Shown: positions 8,117 to 16,694 of the stretch, one piece after another
Layout of the letters: each line of letters begins with the position of its first letter
How positions within the stretch are numbered: position 1 is the first letter of the stretch
Assembly (NCBI RefSeq): GCF_000425745.1
Contig: NZ_AUEA01000006.1
Span: 124,001-188,000, forward strand
Direction: 5' to 3'
Origin: Pseudomonas cremoricolorata DSM 17059 = NBRC 16634
Lineage (GTDB): Bacteria; Pseudomonadota; Gammaproteobacteria; Pseudomonadales; Pseudomonadaceae
Length of the DNA: 64,000 nucleotides
Translations under genes and position numbers: made by a program
Notes under the pieces: generated by a model
Seen by the model: the letters and a program-made list of their open reading frames with translations, nothing else
What the model was told of the DNA's origin: nothing
Database searches by the model: none

Positions 8117-9442
8117 TCACGCTTCGATGCGCGCGGGCACTTGCAGGCACACGCGCAGGCCGTCGGCCTGGTTGTCGAAGCGCAGTTGCCCGGCGCAGCG
8201 CTGGGCGATGGCCTCGACGATGGCAAGACCCAGGCCGCAGCCGGCACTTTGGCTATGCCGCCAGAAGCGCTCGGTGAGGTGCTGCAGGTCGGCATTGGCG
8301 ATGCCAGGGCCGTGATCGCGCACCACGAAGCCTACCTCGCCCTCGCTCATCTGCACCTCCAGCTCCACCGGCGCCTGTTGCCCGCCGTGGCGCAGGGCGT
8401 TGTCCAGCAGGTTGCGCAAGGCGGTGACGGCGAGCGGGCCGGGCATGCTCAGGTAGGTTCGCGTGGCGGCCTCGGGCAGGTGCAAGACGATGCGCCGGTT
8501 GTCGCCGCCGCCGGCGTCATGAATGGCCTGGCGCGCCACCTGCTCGGCGCTGCACTGCACGCCGTCGTCGAACGACAGGCTGCCCTCGACACGGGCCAGC
8601 ATCAGCAGTTGTTCGAGGGTGCGGTGCAGCCGGTCGGCGCCCTGCTCGGCATGTTCCAGAGCTTGCTCGCGCACCGCGCCGTCGGTCATGCGCGCCACTT
8701 GCAGGTGGGTCTTGATCACCGTCAGCGGGCTGCGCAGTTCATGGGCGGCATCGTCGGTGAGGCGGCGTTCGCGCTCCAGGGTCTGGGCGATGCGCAGGAA
8801 CAGCTGGTTCTGGGTATCGAGCAGCGGCTGCAATTCGCTGGGCAAGCCGGCCACCTGCAACGGCTCGACGCTGTCGGCGCGGCGCCGACGCAGGGCATCG
8901 CGCATGCGGTTGAGCGGCTCAAGGCCCTTGCCCAGACCGATCCACAGCAGCCCCAGACTACCGAGCAGGGCCATCAGGACCGGCGCCGAGGCCACCAGCA
9001 GGATCGAGCGATTGAGCGCTTCGCGCTCCTGATGGCGATCGGCGGTGGTGATGCGTACATCGCCGTGGCTGAAGGTGAACGTGCGCCAGGACGCGCCGTC
9101 GATAAGTTGGTCGTTGAAGCCGTTGCCCTGATCATCGAGGCTGGCGTCGTGCTGGTGGTTGCTGGCAAGGATTTCCCCGCGCAGCGAGGTGACCTGGCAG
9201 GCCATGCCATCCGGCACGCTGAGCTGGTCGGCGGAGATGCGCGCGTCCTGGCCTTTGGCGCTCAGCGGCTGCGGCAGTTGGTCGATCAGCCCGGCGACCA
9301 TGCGCGCCGAGGCCACCAGGCGCTGATCTAGGGAGAACATCATCTGCTGGCGCAGGTCGCAGAGCATCCACGCCGCCGCCAGCGCCCAGATGAATACGAA
9401 GGCGCTGCCCAGAATCAGCGACAGGCGAACGCGCAGGCTCAT
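8117..9442 (-). CDS. Sensor histidine kinase (QseC/OmpR-partner type)
   Basis: Inner-membrane sensor kinase, 441 residues. A transmembrane helix near residues 8-28 and a second near 145-170 bracket a periplasmic sensor of about 115 residues. HAMP and HisKA follow, with the phospho-acceptor H234 in AAHELRSPLTVIK, then the ATPase domain with NLLDNALRHGG, VRDHGPGI and GCGLGLAI. Its start overlaps the end of the response-regulator gene by four bases, so the two are co-translated. The stimulus cannot be read from sequence. Its place next to pvdH may be chance, since no iron-starvation box precedes the pair. Confidence 0.9.
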   Translation of the reverse strand: MSLRVRLSLILGSAFVFIWALAAAWMLCDLRQQMMFSLDQRLVASARMVAGLIDQLPQPLSAKGQDARISADQLSVPDGMACQVTSLRGEILASNHQHDASLDDQGNGFNDQLIDGASWRTFTFSHGDVRITTADRHQEREALNRSILLVASAPVLMALLGSLGLLWIGLGKGLEPLNRMRDALRRRRADSVEPLQVAGLPSELQPLLDTQNQLFLRIAQTLERERRLTDDAAHELRSPLTVIKTHLQVARMTDGAVREQALEHAEQGADRLHRTLEQLLMLARVEGSLSFDDGVQCSAEQVARQAIHDAGGGDNRRIVLHLPEAATRTYLSMPGPLAVTALRNLLDNALRHGGQQAPVELEVQMSEGEVGFVVRDHGPGIANADLQHLTERFWRHSQSAGCGLGLAIVEAIAQRCAGQLRFDNQADGLRVCLQVPARIEA

Positions 9443-10101
9443 GACGCTGGCCCCAGGCGATAGCCCAGCCCGCGCACGGTCTCGACGATGCCTGCGCCGA
9501 GTTTGCGCCGCAGGTGGTGGATGTGCACGTTGAGCGCGTTGCTCTCGACTTCATCGGTGAAACCGTACACGCAATCCTTGAGCTGCTCGCTCGACAGCAC
9601 CCGGCCGGGGTTCTGCAACAGCGCCTGCAACAGCGCCTGTTCGCGCCGGGACAGGTCGACGGTCTGGCCGTGCAACCAGGCTTCGCAGCTGCTCGGGTCG
9701 TACCGCAGGGCGCCGTGCTCGATGGTGTTGACCGCGCGCCCAGCGGCGCGGCGCAGCAGGCTGTGCAGGCGCGCGGCCAGCTCGCGCAGATCGAAAGGTT
9801 TGAGCAGGTAGTCGTCGGCACCGGCCTGCAGGCCATCGACTCGGTCGCTGACGGCATCGCGCGCGGTCAGCACCAGCACCGGCAGCGCCTCGCCCTGCTG
9901 GCGCAGGCGCTGCAACAGCTTCAGGCCATCTTCATCGGGCAGGCCGAGGTCGAGGATCATCACATCGAACTGCGCGGTGTGCAGCAACTGCCGGGCCGCC
10001 GAGGCGGTGGCCACGCGGTCGACGGTCAGGCCCTGGGCGGTAAGCCCGGCACAGATGCCACTGGCGATAAGGTCGTCGTCCTCGCAGAGCAGTACGTGCA
10101 T
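9439..10101 (-). CDS. OmpR-family response regulator
   Basis: DNA-binding response regulator, 220 residues. The receiver domain (about 1-115) has the acidic pocket EDDD near residue 8, the phosphorylated aspartate D51 in VMILDLGLPDEDG, and the conserved lysine in LLKPFDLRE. The C-terminal winged helix (about 125-218) ends with the family signature HIHHLRRKLG...TVRGLGYRLG. It is the first gene of a two-gene operon with the kinase. Closest in style to QseB/PmrA regulators; the exact orthologue is not assigned. Confidence 0.92.
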   Translation of the reverse strand: MHVLLCEDDDLIASGICAGLTAQGLTVDRVATASAARQLLHTAQFDVMILDLGLPDEDGLKLLQRLRQQGEALPVLVLTARDAVSDRVDGLQAGADDYLLKPFDLRELAARLHSLLRRAAGRAVNTIEHGALRYDPSSCEAWLHGQTVDLSRREQALLQALLQNPGRVLSSEQLKDCVYGFTDEVESNALNVHIHHLRRKLGAGIVETVRGLGYRLGPAS

Positions 10102-10216
10102 GGCGGCGGTTCCTGGAGAAAGTGCGGCATTGCAGCGGATGGGGATTAAGCCAGGATTATGCGCCCTCGCGCCGGCATTTGCCCCCGCCTGCGCGTGCCT
10201 CAGCGCTATCGAGGCG

Positions 10217-10245
10217 AAAAAAAGCCCGCCAGTGTGAGAGCGGGC
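10217..10245 (-). terminator. Rho-independent terminator of uraH
   Basis: On the minus strand GCCCGC, a ten-base loop-side segment, GCGGGC and then seven T. It lies 31 bases after the uraH stop codon. Confidence 0.85.
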
Positions 10246-10275
10246 AAGAACCTTCGATGCGCATTGCGGCGGCGA

Positions 10276-10629
10276 TCAGCTGCCGCGATAGGTGGAATAG
10301 CTGTACGGGGAAATCAGCAGCGGCACGTGGTAGTGATCCTGCGCGGCATCGATGCCAAAGCGCAGCACCACCACGTCGAGAAAGGCCGGCTCGGGCAGCG
10401 CCACACCGCGTGCGCGGTAGTAGTCGCCGGCGGCGAACTGCAACTGGTAGACCCCGGAGCGATACTCATCACCTTGCAACAGCGGCGTGTCGAGACGCCC
10501 ATCGGCGTTGGTCAGGGCACTGCCGAGCAGCTCCAGACGCTGGCCGTCGACGCGGTATAGCTCGACGCGAATGGCGCTGCCGGGGCAGCCGTGGGCGGCA
10601 TCCAGTACGTGGGTAGTCAAACGTCCCAT
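10276..10629 (-). CDS. uraH: 5-hydroxyisourate hydrolase (transthyretin-like)
   Basis: Hydrolyses 5-hydroxyisourate, the product of urate oxidation, to OHCU. 117 residues, the family's usual size. It has the transthyretin-fold signatures LTTHVLDAAHGCPG at the N-terminus and the C-terminal YRGS tetrapeptide, with active-site histidine and arginine in the HVLD and RVEL segments and in HYHVPLLISPYSYSTYRGS. The start at 10629 matches the family N-terminus. It is divergent from puuE, and a near-perfect copy of the TTGTATACAA operator lies 74 bases upstream. UraD, PuuE, AllA and PuuD, encoded next door, act before and after it. Confidence 0.94.
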   Translation of the reverse strand: MGRLTTHVLDAAHGCPGSAIRVELYRVDGQRLELLGSALTNADGRLDTPLLQGDEYRSGVYQLQFAAGDYYRARGVALPEPAFLDVVVLRFGIDAAQDHYHVPLLISPYSYSTYRGS

Positions 10630-10702
10630 AGGGCGGGTGGCCTCTTGATCGGAGTGGACAGGGGAAGCGCAATGGCGCTCATTAAGGCAGCACGACGCAG
10701 GA

Positions 10703-10712
10703 TTGTACACAA
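10703..10712. promoter_or_regulatory. Operator-like palindrome (uraH side)
   Basis: TTGTACACAA, one base different from the perfect palindrome TTGTATACAA found at four other ureide promoters in this window. It lies 74 bases upstream of uraH. Confidence 0.6.
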
Positions 10713-10886
10713 CTTTCTAGCCTCTCAAGCCAGCGTGTCTCGAGCCTTACACGCCAACTGCAAAGCCACGACATGCGCACTGCCTATAGACAATAGCTGA
10801 CCGATCAGGCAAGTTTGTCGGCACGCTCCTGCGGACGACCGAAGGGCGCCTTTAGCGAAAATCGGGCTTACAAGGAAACCATGATC

Positions 10887-10896
10887 TTGTATACAA
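10887..10896. promoter_or_regulatory. Operator-like palindrome TTGTATACAA (puuE side)
   Basis: Perfect ten-base palindrome 77 bases upstream of the GTG start of puuE. The GT-N-AC core resembles sites of GntR/FadR-type repressors; this is inference. Confidence 0.7.
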
Positions 10897-10973
10897 TCAG
10901 CGCCACACACGGTGCGACATCCCGACGCGGGTCCGCCTATTCTCTGCACTAACGCACAAGAAGGAAGATTGCA

Positions 10974-11888
10974 GTGAGCGCCAACTACCCTCGCGACCTG
11001 ATCGGCTACGGCAACACCCCTCCTCACCCGCAGTGGCCGGGCAACGCCCGCATCGCCCTGTCGTTCGTGCTCAATTACGAGGAAGGCGGTGAGCGCAACA
11101 TTCTTCACGGCGACAAGGAATCGGAAGCGTTCCTGTCGGAAATGGTCGCTGCCCAGCCGTTGCAGGGCCAGCGCAACCAGAGCATGGAATCGCTGTACGA
11201 GTACGGCAGCCGGGCCGGGGTCTGGCGCCTGCTCAAGCTGTTCAAGGACACCGGTGTGCCGCTGACCATCTTCGCCGTGGCCATGGCCGCCCAGCGCCAT
11301 CCCGACGTGATCCGCGCCATGGTCGAAGCCGGTCACGAGATCTGCAGCCACGGCTACCGCTGGATCGACTACCAGAACATGGACGAGGCCCAGGAACGCG
11401 AGCACATGCTCGAAGCCATCCGCATCCTCACCGAGCTGAGCGGCGAGCGCCCGCTGGGCTGGTACACCGGCCGCACCAGCCCCAACACCCGGCGCCTGGT
11501 GATGGAAGAAGGCGGCTTTCTCTACGACAGCGACACCTACGACGATGACCTGCCCTACTGGGAACGCAACAACCCCACCGACAAGCCGCACCTGGTGATT
11601 CCCTACACCCTCGACACCAACGACATGCGCTTCACCCAGGTGCAAGGCTTCAACTGTGGCGAGCAGTTCTTCCAGTACCTCAAGGACGCCTTCGATGTGC
11701 TCTACGAAGAAGGCGCCGAAGCACCGAAGATGCTCTCCATCGGCCTGCACTGTCGCCTGGTCGGCCGTCCGGCGCGCCTGGCCGCCCTCAAGCGCTTCGT
11801 CGAATACGCGAAAAGCCACGAGCAGGTGTGGTTCGCCCGCCGCGTCGACATCGCCCGCCACTGGCACGCCACGCACCCCTACAAATGA
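10974..11888 (+). CDS. puuE: Allantoinase PuuE
   Basis: Metal-independent allantoinase of the polysaccharide-deacetylase (NodB-like) fold; it opens allantoin to allantoate. 304 residues, standard length. Visible motifs are YPRDLIGYGNTPPHPQWPG at the N-terminus (family hallmark), SFVLNYEEGGERN, and EICSHGYRWIDYQ in the catalytic barrel. The start is a GTG at 10974, preceded by AAGGAAG at good spacing. First gene of the puuE-uraD-allA-puuD run, with a perfect TTGTATACAA site upstream. Gap to uraD is 22 bases. Confidence 0.95.
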   Translation: MSANYPRDLIGYGNTPPHPQWPGNARIALSFVLNYEEGGERNILHGDKESEAFLSEMVAAQPLQGQRNQSMESLYEYGSRAGVWRLLKLFKDTGVPLTIFAVAMAAQRHPDVIRAMVEAGHEICSHGYRWIDYQNMDEAQEREHMLEAIRILTELSGERPLGWYTGRTSPNTRRLVMEEGGFLYDSDTYDDDLPYWERNNPTDKPHLVIPYTLDTNDMRFTQVQGFNCGEQFFQYLKDAFDVLYEEGAEAPKMLSIGLHCRLVGRPARLAALKRFVEYAKSHEQVWFARRVDIARHWHATHPYK

Positions 11889-11910
11889 ACCCTGACGACG
11901 AGACCTGCCG

Positions 11911-12426
11911 ATGACCGCCTTCCGCACCCTGACCCCGTCCTCCCTCGACCGCGACGCCTTCATCGCCGCCTTCGCCGACATCTACGAGCATTCGCCGTGG
12001 GTCGCCGAGCGCGCCTTCGATCAAGGGCAGTCGAGTGAACTGGATCAGGTCGAGGGTCTGCACCAGCGCATGAGCGCGGTGCTGCAGGCGGCCAGCCATG
12101 CCGAGCAACTGGCGTTGATCAACGCCCACCCGGATCTGGCGGGCAAGGCCGCGGTACGCGGCGAGCTGACCGAGTCGAGCACTGCCGAACAGGCCGGTGC
12201 CGGCATCCACCAGTGCACCCCGGAAGAGTTCGCCCGCTTCACTGCGCTCAACCACGCCTACAAGGCACGCTTCGCGTTTCCGTTCATCATGGCGGTGCGC
12301 GGCAGTGACCGGCAGCAGATTCTCGCCGCCTTCGAAACGCGCCTGCATAACGACGCAGACAGCGAGTTTCGCGAAGCCCTGAAACAGATCGACCGTATCG
12401 CCCTGCTGCGGCTTTCGCAGCTGTAA
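11911..12426 (+). CDS. uraD: OHCU decarboxylase
   Basis: Converts 2-oxo-4-hydroxy-4-carboxy-5-ureidoimidazoline (the UraH product) to S-allantoin. 171 residues, one all-helical domain. Signatures are the N-terminal FIAAFADIYEHSPWVAERAF, INAHPDLAGKAA with the catalytic histidine, ELTESSTAEQAGAG, and FPFIMAVRG near residue 125. Second gene of the ureide operon. Confidence 0.95.
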   Translation: MTAFRTLTPSSLDRDAFIAAFADIYEHSPWVAERAFDQGQSSELDQVEGLHQRMSAVLQAASHAEQLALINAHPDLAGKAAVRGELTESSTAEQAGAGIHQCTPEEFARFTALNHAYKARFAFPFIMAVRGSDRQQILAAFETRLHNDADSEFREALKQIDRIALLRLSQL

Positions 12427-12513
12427 CCCGTGCAACATCGGCCGCCAGGTGCGTGAAGCGTCCGCGCTGGCTGCCGCCCTTTCGACTCCCCTTTCGATAA
12501 AGAGAACAAGACC

Positions 12514-13014
12514 ATGCGCACCCTGATGATCGAGCCCCTGAGCAAAGAAGCCTTCGCCCCTTTCGGTGACGTGATCGAAACCGACGGCAGCGACCACTTC
12601 ATGATCAACAACGGCTCGACCATGCGCTTCCACAAGCTCGCCACGGTCGACACCGCCGAGCCTGAAGACAGGGCGATCATCAGCATCTTCCGCGCCGAGG
12701 CGCTGGACATGCCGCTGACCATTCGCATGCTCGAACGTCATCCGCTGGGCAGCCAGGCGTTCATTCCGCTGCTCGGCAACCCCTTTCTGATCGTGGTCGC
12801 GCCACTTGGCGATGCACCTGTATCGGGTCTGGTCCGTGCCTTCCTCAGCAATGGCAGGCAGGGCGTCAATTACCATCGCGGCGTCTGGCACCACCCGGTG
12901 CTGACGATCGAAAAGCGGGATGACTTCCTGGTGGTTGATCGCAGTGGTGCTGGCAACAACTGCGATGAGCATTACTTCACCGAGGAGCAATTGATGATCC
13001 TCAGTCCCCACTAA
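12514..13014 (+). CDS. allA: Ureidoglycolate lyase
   Basis: Splits ureidoglycolate into glyoxylate and urea. 166 residues, a cupin-fold family of about 160-170. Recognised from MRTLMIEPLSKEAFAPFGDV, the central IRMLERHPLGSQAFIPL and GRQGVNYHRGVWHHPVLT. AAAGAGAAC precedes the ATG at 12514. The glyoxylate made here feeds gcl, and the urea may leave or enter through the urea channel gene at 24555. Confidence 0.95.
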   Translation: MRTLMIEPLSKEAFAPFGDVIETDGSDHFMINNGSTMRFHKLATVDTAEPEDRAIISIFRAEALDMPLTIRMLERHPLGSQAFIPLLGNPFLIVVAPLGDAPVSGLVRAFLSNGRQGVNYHRGVWHHPVLTIEKRDDFLVVDRSGAGNNCDEHYFTEEQLMILSPH

Positions 13015-13062
13015 TAAGAAAGGGCCGGTCATCGGCACGGTGGCCGGCGAAAGGTACGAACT

Positions 13063-14382
13063 GTGGAAGCACACCTTCACGAGTGGCTGAACCTGAGCAT
13101 CCGCTGGGTGCACATGATCACCGGCGTCGCCTGGATCGGCGCGTCGTTCTATTTCGTCTGGCTGGAAAACAACCTTGACCGCAGGCAACCCCGTGAAGGG
13201 CTGTCGGGCGATTTATGGGCGATCCACGGTGGCGGCATCTACCACCTGGAAAAGTACAAGCTGGCGCCGCCGCAGATGCCCGAGAACCTGCACTGGTTCA
13301 AATGGGAAGCCTATTTCACCTGGATGTCGGGCATCGCCCTGCTGTGCGTGGTGTTCTACTGGAACCCGACGCTGTACCTGCTGGCACCGGGCAGCACGCT
13401 GTCGGGCGCTGAAGGCGTGGCCATCGGCATCGGTTCGCTGATCGCCGGCTGGTTCATCTACGACCTGCTCTGCGACTCGCCGCTGGGTAAACGGCCGATG
13501 CTGCTCGGTGCGGTGCTATTCGTGCTGATCATCGCTGCCTGCTGGGGTTTCAGCCTGGTGTTCAGTGGCCGCGGCGCTTACCTGCACACCGGGGCGATCA
13601 TCGGCACCATCATGGTCGGCAACGTGTTCCGCATCATCATGCCGGCGCAGCGCCAGCTGGTCGCCGCCATCGCCGAAAACAAGACCCCCGACCCGCTGCT
13701 GCCGGCCAAGGGCCTGCTGCGTTCGCGGCACAACAACTACTTCACCCTGCCGGTGCTGTTCATCATGATCAGCAACCACTTCCCCAGCACCTACGGCAGC
13801 CAGTACAACTGGCTGATCCTGGCCGGCATCGCCGTCGCCGCCGTGCTGATTCGCCACTACTTCAACACCCGCCACGCCAGCAACAAATACGCCTGGACCC
13901 TGCCTGCCGGCGCCCTGGCGATGATCTGCCTGGCCTACGTCACCGGCCCGAAACCGCTGCCCACTGCACCCGAACAGGCTGCTGGCGAGATTCGCTACCA
14001 GCCACTGCCCGCCACCGCCGTGGGCGGCAAGAGCGCCGCCGAGCATCGCGCCGAGCAGGCTGCACAAGCAGCGGCTGCACCGGCCCAGGCCCCGGCCGAC
14101 GCCAGCGCACCGGCAAGTGCCGAGGCCTTCACCCAGGTGCATGAGATCATCCAGCAACGCTGCACCGTATGCCATTCGGCCACCCCCACCAGCCCGCTGT
14201 TCAGCACCGCCCCGGGCGGTGTGCTGTTCGACACCCCAGAGCAGATGCACGCCCAGGCCGCGCGTATCCAGGCCCAGGCCGTGGCCAGCCAGATCATGCC
14301 GCTGGGCAACATCACCCAGATGACCAGCGACGAACGCAAGCTGGTCGGCGACTGGATCGCCAAAGGCGCGCCCCTCGACTAG
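13063..14382 (+). CDS. puuD: PuuD, membrane-bound urate hydroxylase with cytochrome c domain
   Basis: Integral-membrane urate oxidase that replaces soluble uricase in many proteobacteria and passes electrons to the respiratory chain through its own haem. The N-terminal part (about 1-290) has eight or so hydrophobic helices with conserved NLSIRWVHMITGVAWIGASF and IHGGGIYHLEKYK. An Ala/Pro-rich linker (about 310-350) leads to a C-terminal cytochrome c domain with QQRCTVCHSATP (CxxCH). 439 residues. The start is a GTG at 13063 after AAAGG. Last gene of the operon, 48 bases after allA. Confidence 0.93.
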   Translation: MEAHLHEWLNLSIRWVHMITGVAWIGASFYFVWLENNLDRRQPREGLSGDLWAIHGGGIYHLEKYKLAPPQMPENLHWFKWEAYFTWMSGIALLCVVFYWNPTLYLLAPGSTLSGAEGVAIGIGSLIAGWFIYDLLCDSPLGKRPMLLGAVLFVLIIAACWGFSLVFSGRGAYLHTGAIIGTIMVGNVFRIIMPAQRQLVAAIAENKTPDPLLPAKGLLRSRHNNYFTLPVLFIMISNHFPSTYGSQYNWLILAGIAVAAVLIRHYFNTRHASNKYAWTLPAGALAMICLAYVTGPKPLPTAPEQAAGEIRYQPLPATAVGGKSAAEHRAEQAAQAAAAPAQAPADASAPASAEAFTQVHEIIQQRCTVCHSATPTSPLFSTAPGGVLFDTPEQMHAQAARIQAQAVASQIMPLGNITQMTSDERKLVGDWIAKGAPLD

Positions 14383-14723
14383 CGGGGCAGCGGCAAGCTC
14401 CAGGACGGGCGCGCACGCCGCTTTTTCTTGCAGCTTGCCGCTCGTAGCTTGTCGCTGCTCGCCGCTGCGCGCTGCCGCGCTTGAGACCCACCCCACAACC
14501 CAGTAACCTGCGCGCCTTTTTGCCTACGCAACAGGTCGCGCAGAGGGTTTTTGCTGACTTTAAAGTCAATGAACTCGGGGGTTTAGCGTCGTTTCAACGA
14601 CGTTTCAGGGCGTGCGCTGCCGACCACAGCGCGGCCCGTTCCAGTCCCTCGGCACGACCTTGCACAACGATAACGGCGCCACCCACGAGCGCCGACACTG
14701 AACCGACAGGAGCGACTTTCACC
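14383..14723. repeat. Intergenic region with CTTGCAGCTTGCCGCT repeat tract
   Basis: A 341-base gap between puuD and the Tsx-like gene. Its first 100 bases are built from AGCTTG/GCCGCT words. The 16-mer CTTGCAGCTTGCCGCT at 14427-14442 recurs exactly at 21653-21668. Such intergenic words are common in P. putida-group genomes. The rest shows a T-rich stretch near 14515-14570 but no gene I can support. Confidence 0.6.
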
Positions 14724-15506
14724 ATGCGTACTTTCAACAGCCTGATTCTTGCCACCGGCCTGCTGGCCTGCGGCACCGCCCATGCCGGCGACCTGCTGCA
14801 ATGGCAGAGCAACAGCCTGACCTATCTGTGGGGCAAGAACTTCAAGGTCAACCCGCCGACCCAGCAGACCTTCACCTTCGAGCACGCCGACGGCTGGAAG
14901 TACGGCGACAACTTCCTGTTCATCGACCGCATCGGTTACCAGGGCAAGAAAGACGCGCGCAACGGCGGCGACACCTACTACGGCGAGTTCACCCCGCGTC
15001 TGTCGTTCGGCAAGATCTTCGACCAGAACCTGTCGTTCGGTCCGATCAAGGACGTGCTGCTGGCGCTGACCTACGAGTTCGGCGAAGGCGATGCCGACAG
15101 CTACCTGATCGGCCCAGGTTTCGACCTCGACGTGCCGGGCTTCGACTACTTCCAGCTCAACTTCTACCAGCGCACCACCGACGGCAGCCGCCCGGGCGAC
15201 AACGTCTGGCAGATCACCCCGGTCTGGGCCTATACCCTGCCGCTGGGCGACTCCGATGTGCTGATCGACGGCTACATGGACTGGGTGGTCGACAACGATG
15301 AGAACCGCCGCGGCACCTACCACGCCAACCTGCATTTCAACCCACAGGTCAAGTACGACCTGGGCAAAGCGCTGAAACTGGGCGAGAAGCAGCTGTACGT
15401 CGGCTTCGAATACGACTACTGGAAAAACAAGTACGGCATCGAGAGTTCTTCGGGCTTCAACACCAACCAGAACACCGCAAGTTTCCTGGTCAAGGTGCAC
15501 TTCTAA
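14724..15506 (+). CDS. Nucleoside-specific channel-forming protein, Tsx/OmpK family
   Basis: Outer-membrane beta-barrel of the Tsx family, predicted nucleoside or nucleobase channel. A signal peptide of about 21 residues (MRTFNSLILATGLLACGTAHA) is followed by GDLLQWQSNSLTYLWGKNF, the usual mature start. The barrel has alternating strands and a C-terminal phenylalanine (FLVKVHF) for BAM recognition. 260 residues. The ATG at 14724 is chosen because the signal peptide begins there. It sits between ureide genes, which fits uptake of purine compounds. Confidence 0.88.
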   Translation: MRTFNSLILATGLLACGTAHAGDLLQWQSNSLTYLWGKNFKVNPPTQQTFTFEHADGWKYGDNFLFIDRIGYQGKKDARNGGDTYYGEFTPRLSFGKIFDQNLSFGPIKDVLLALTYEFGEGDADSYLIGPGFDLDVPGFDYFQLNFYQRTTDGSRPGDNVWQITPVWAYTLPLGDSDVLIDGYMDWVVDNDENRRGTYHANLHFNPQVKYDLGKALKLGEKQLYVGFEYDYWKNKYGIESSSGFNTNQNTASFLVKVHF

Positions 15507-15519
15507 GGGTTCGTCGCGC

Positions 15520-15545
15520 CATGGCCTGGGCTTGACCAGGCCATG
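15520..15545. terminator. Hairpin between convergent genes
   Basis: CATGGCCTGG, six-base loop, CCAGGCCATG: a perfect ten-base stem 14 bases after the Tsx-like gene and 14 bases before the stop of the minus-strand gene. It lacks a T run, so its efficiency as an intrinsic terminator is uncertain. Confidence 0.5.
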
Positions 15546-15558
15546 CCACCCGCGCCCG

Positions 15559-16485
15559 CTACTCGGCGCTGCCCAGACGGCCTCGCACCCAGCCAAAGCC
15601 GCCGACCAACAGCGCGGTGACGAAGCCTGCGACGGCACCGATCACGCCGAACAGGCCCAGTTTGACCACCGGGCCCCAGCCTGCGGTATCGGCCACCAGC
15701 GCTTCGACGGCGTGTTCCAGCGGCGCGATGCCTTCGGCGACGAAGGTGCCGCCGACCAGGAACATCGCCAGCGTGCCGATCCACGACAGCGCCTTCATCA
15801 GGATCGGCGCCGCCGCGACCAGTCCCTTGCCGAACGAGCGAGTGATGCGCCCCCACATTCCTTGCGCCTGGGTCTTGGCCAGGGCGAAGCCTGCGTCGTC
15901 GAGTCGCACGATACCGGCCACCAGGCCATACACACCCACCGTCATCAGCACCGCAATCAGCGCCAGGGTGATGATCTGCTGATACAGCGGCGCCTCGGCC
16001 ACCACGTTGAGGGTGATGACGATGATCTCGGCACTGAGGATGAAGTCGGTCTTGATCGCGCCTTTGATCTTGCGCTTTTCATAGGCGGCCAGCGCTTCGG
16101 GGGTCTTGGGCGCGGCTTTTTTTTCCGTGCTCCGCTCGCCATCCTTGTTGCGCGAGAACTTGTCCTTGATCGCCTCGAAGCCTTCGTAGCAGAGGTAGAT
16201 GCCGCCTGCCATCAGCAGCCATTTGACCGCCGCCGGCAGCACGGCGCTGAGGATCAGCGCACAGGGCACCAGAATCGCCTTGTTCTTCAGCGACCCCTTG
16301 AACACCGCCCACACTACCGGCAACTCACGGTCGGCCTTCATGCCGGTGACCTGCTCGGCGTTCACCGCCAGGTCGTCGCTCAACACGCTGGCGGATTTCT
16401 TCGCCGCCACCTTGCTCATCAACGAGATGTCGTCCAGCAACGCGGCGATATCATCCAACAATGCAAAAAAACTGCTGCCCGCCAT
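15559..16485 (-). CDS. DUF808/YedI-family inner-membrane protein
   Basis: Inner-membrane protein of unknown function, 308 residues. N-terminal signature SSFFALLDDIAALLDDISLMSKVAAKKSA followed by DDLAVNAEQVTG marks the DUF808 family. About five to seven hydrophobic segments follow, with a charged loop around residues 115-140. No enzymatic motif is visible. It is convergent with the Tsx-like gene and divergent from the TetR gene. Confidence 0.88.
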   Translation of the reverse strand: MAGSSFFALLDDIAALLDDISLMSKVAAKKSASVLSDDLAVNAEQVTGMKADRELPVVWAVFKGSLKNKAILVPCALILSAVLPAAVKWLLMAGGIYLCYEGFEAIKDKFSRNKDGERSTEKKAAPKTPEALAAYEKRKIKGAIKTDFILSAEIIVITLNVVAEAPLYQQIITLALIAVLMTVGVYGLVAGIVRLDDAGFALAKTQAQGMWGRITRSFGKGLVAAAPILMKALSWIGTLAMFLVGGTFVAEGIAPLEHAVEALVADTAGWGPVVKLGLFGVIGAVAGFVTALLVGGFGWVRGRLGSAE

Positions 16486-16694
16486 GTTCGTTCACCCTGG
16501 GTCGATGCTGGTCATTCACCCGGGTTGGCGCAGGGTTGCGCCGAGGGTGAAACAGTGACTTACAGACCCATCGTCGACACAGGAGTTCTGTCGTGGATTG
16601 CCGCGCAAAGGCCCTGCCTTGAGCGCCGTTCGGGCACGGTGCTACCATCGCGGGCCTTCCGCAGCCGCGGCCAGACACAGGACGATTCCCGACC

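Larger units (their letters stand above)
10630..10973. promoter_or_regulatory. Divergent uraH/puuE intergenic region
   Basis: A 344-base region without a convincing gene. It carries the two operator-like palindromes listed separately, one on each side, and so is the likely control region of both ureide transcription units. No clear sigma-70 boxes are certain by eye. Confidence 0.6.
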
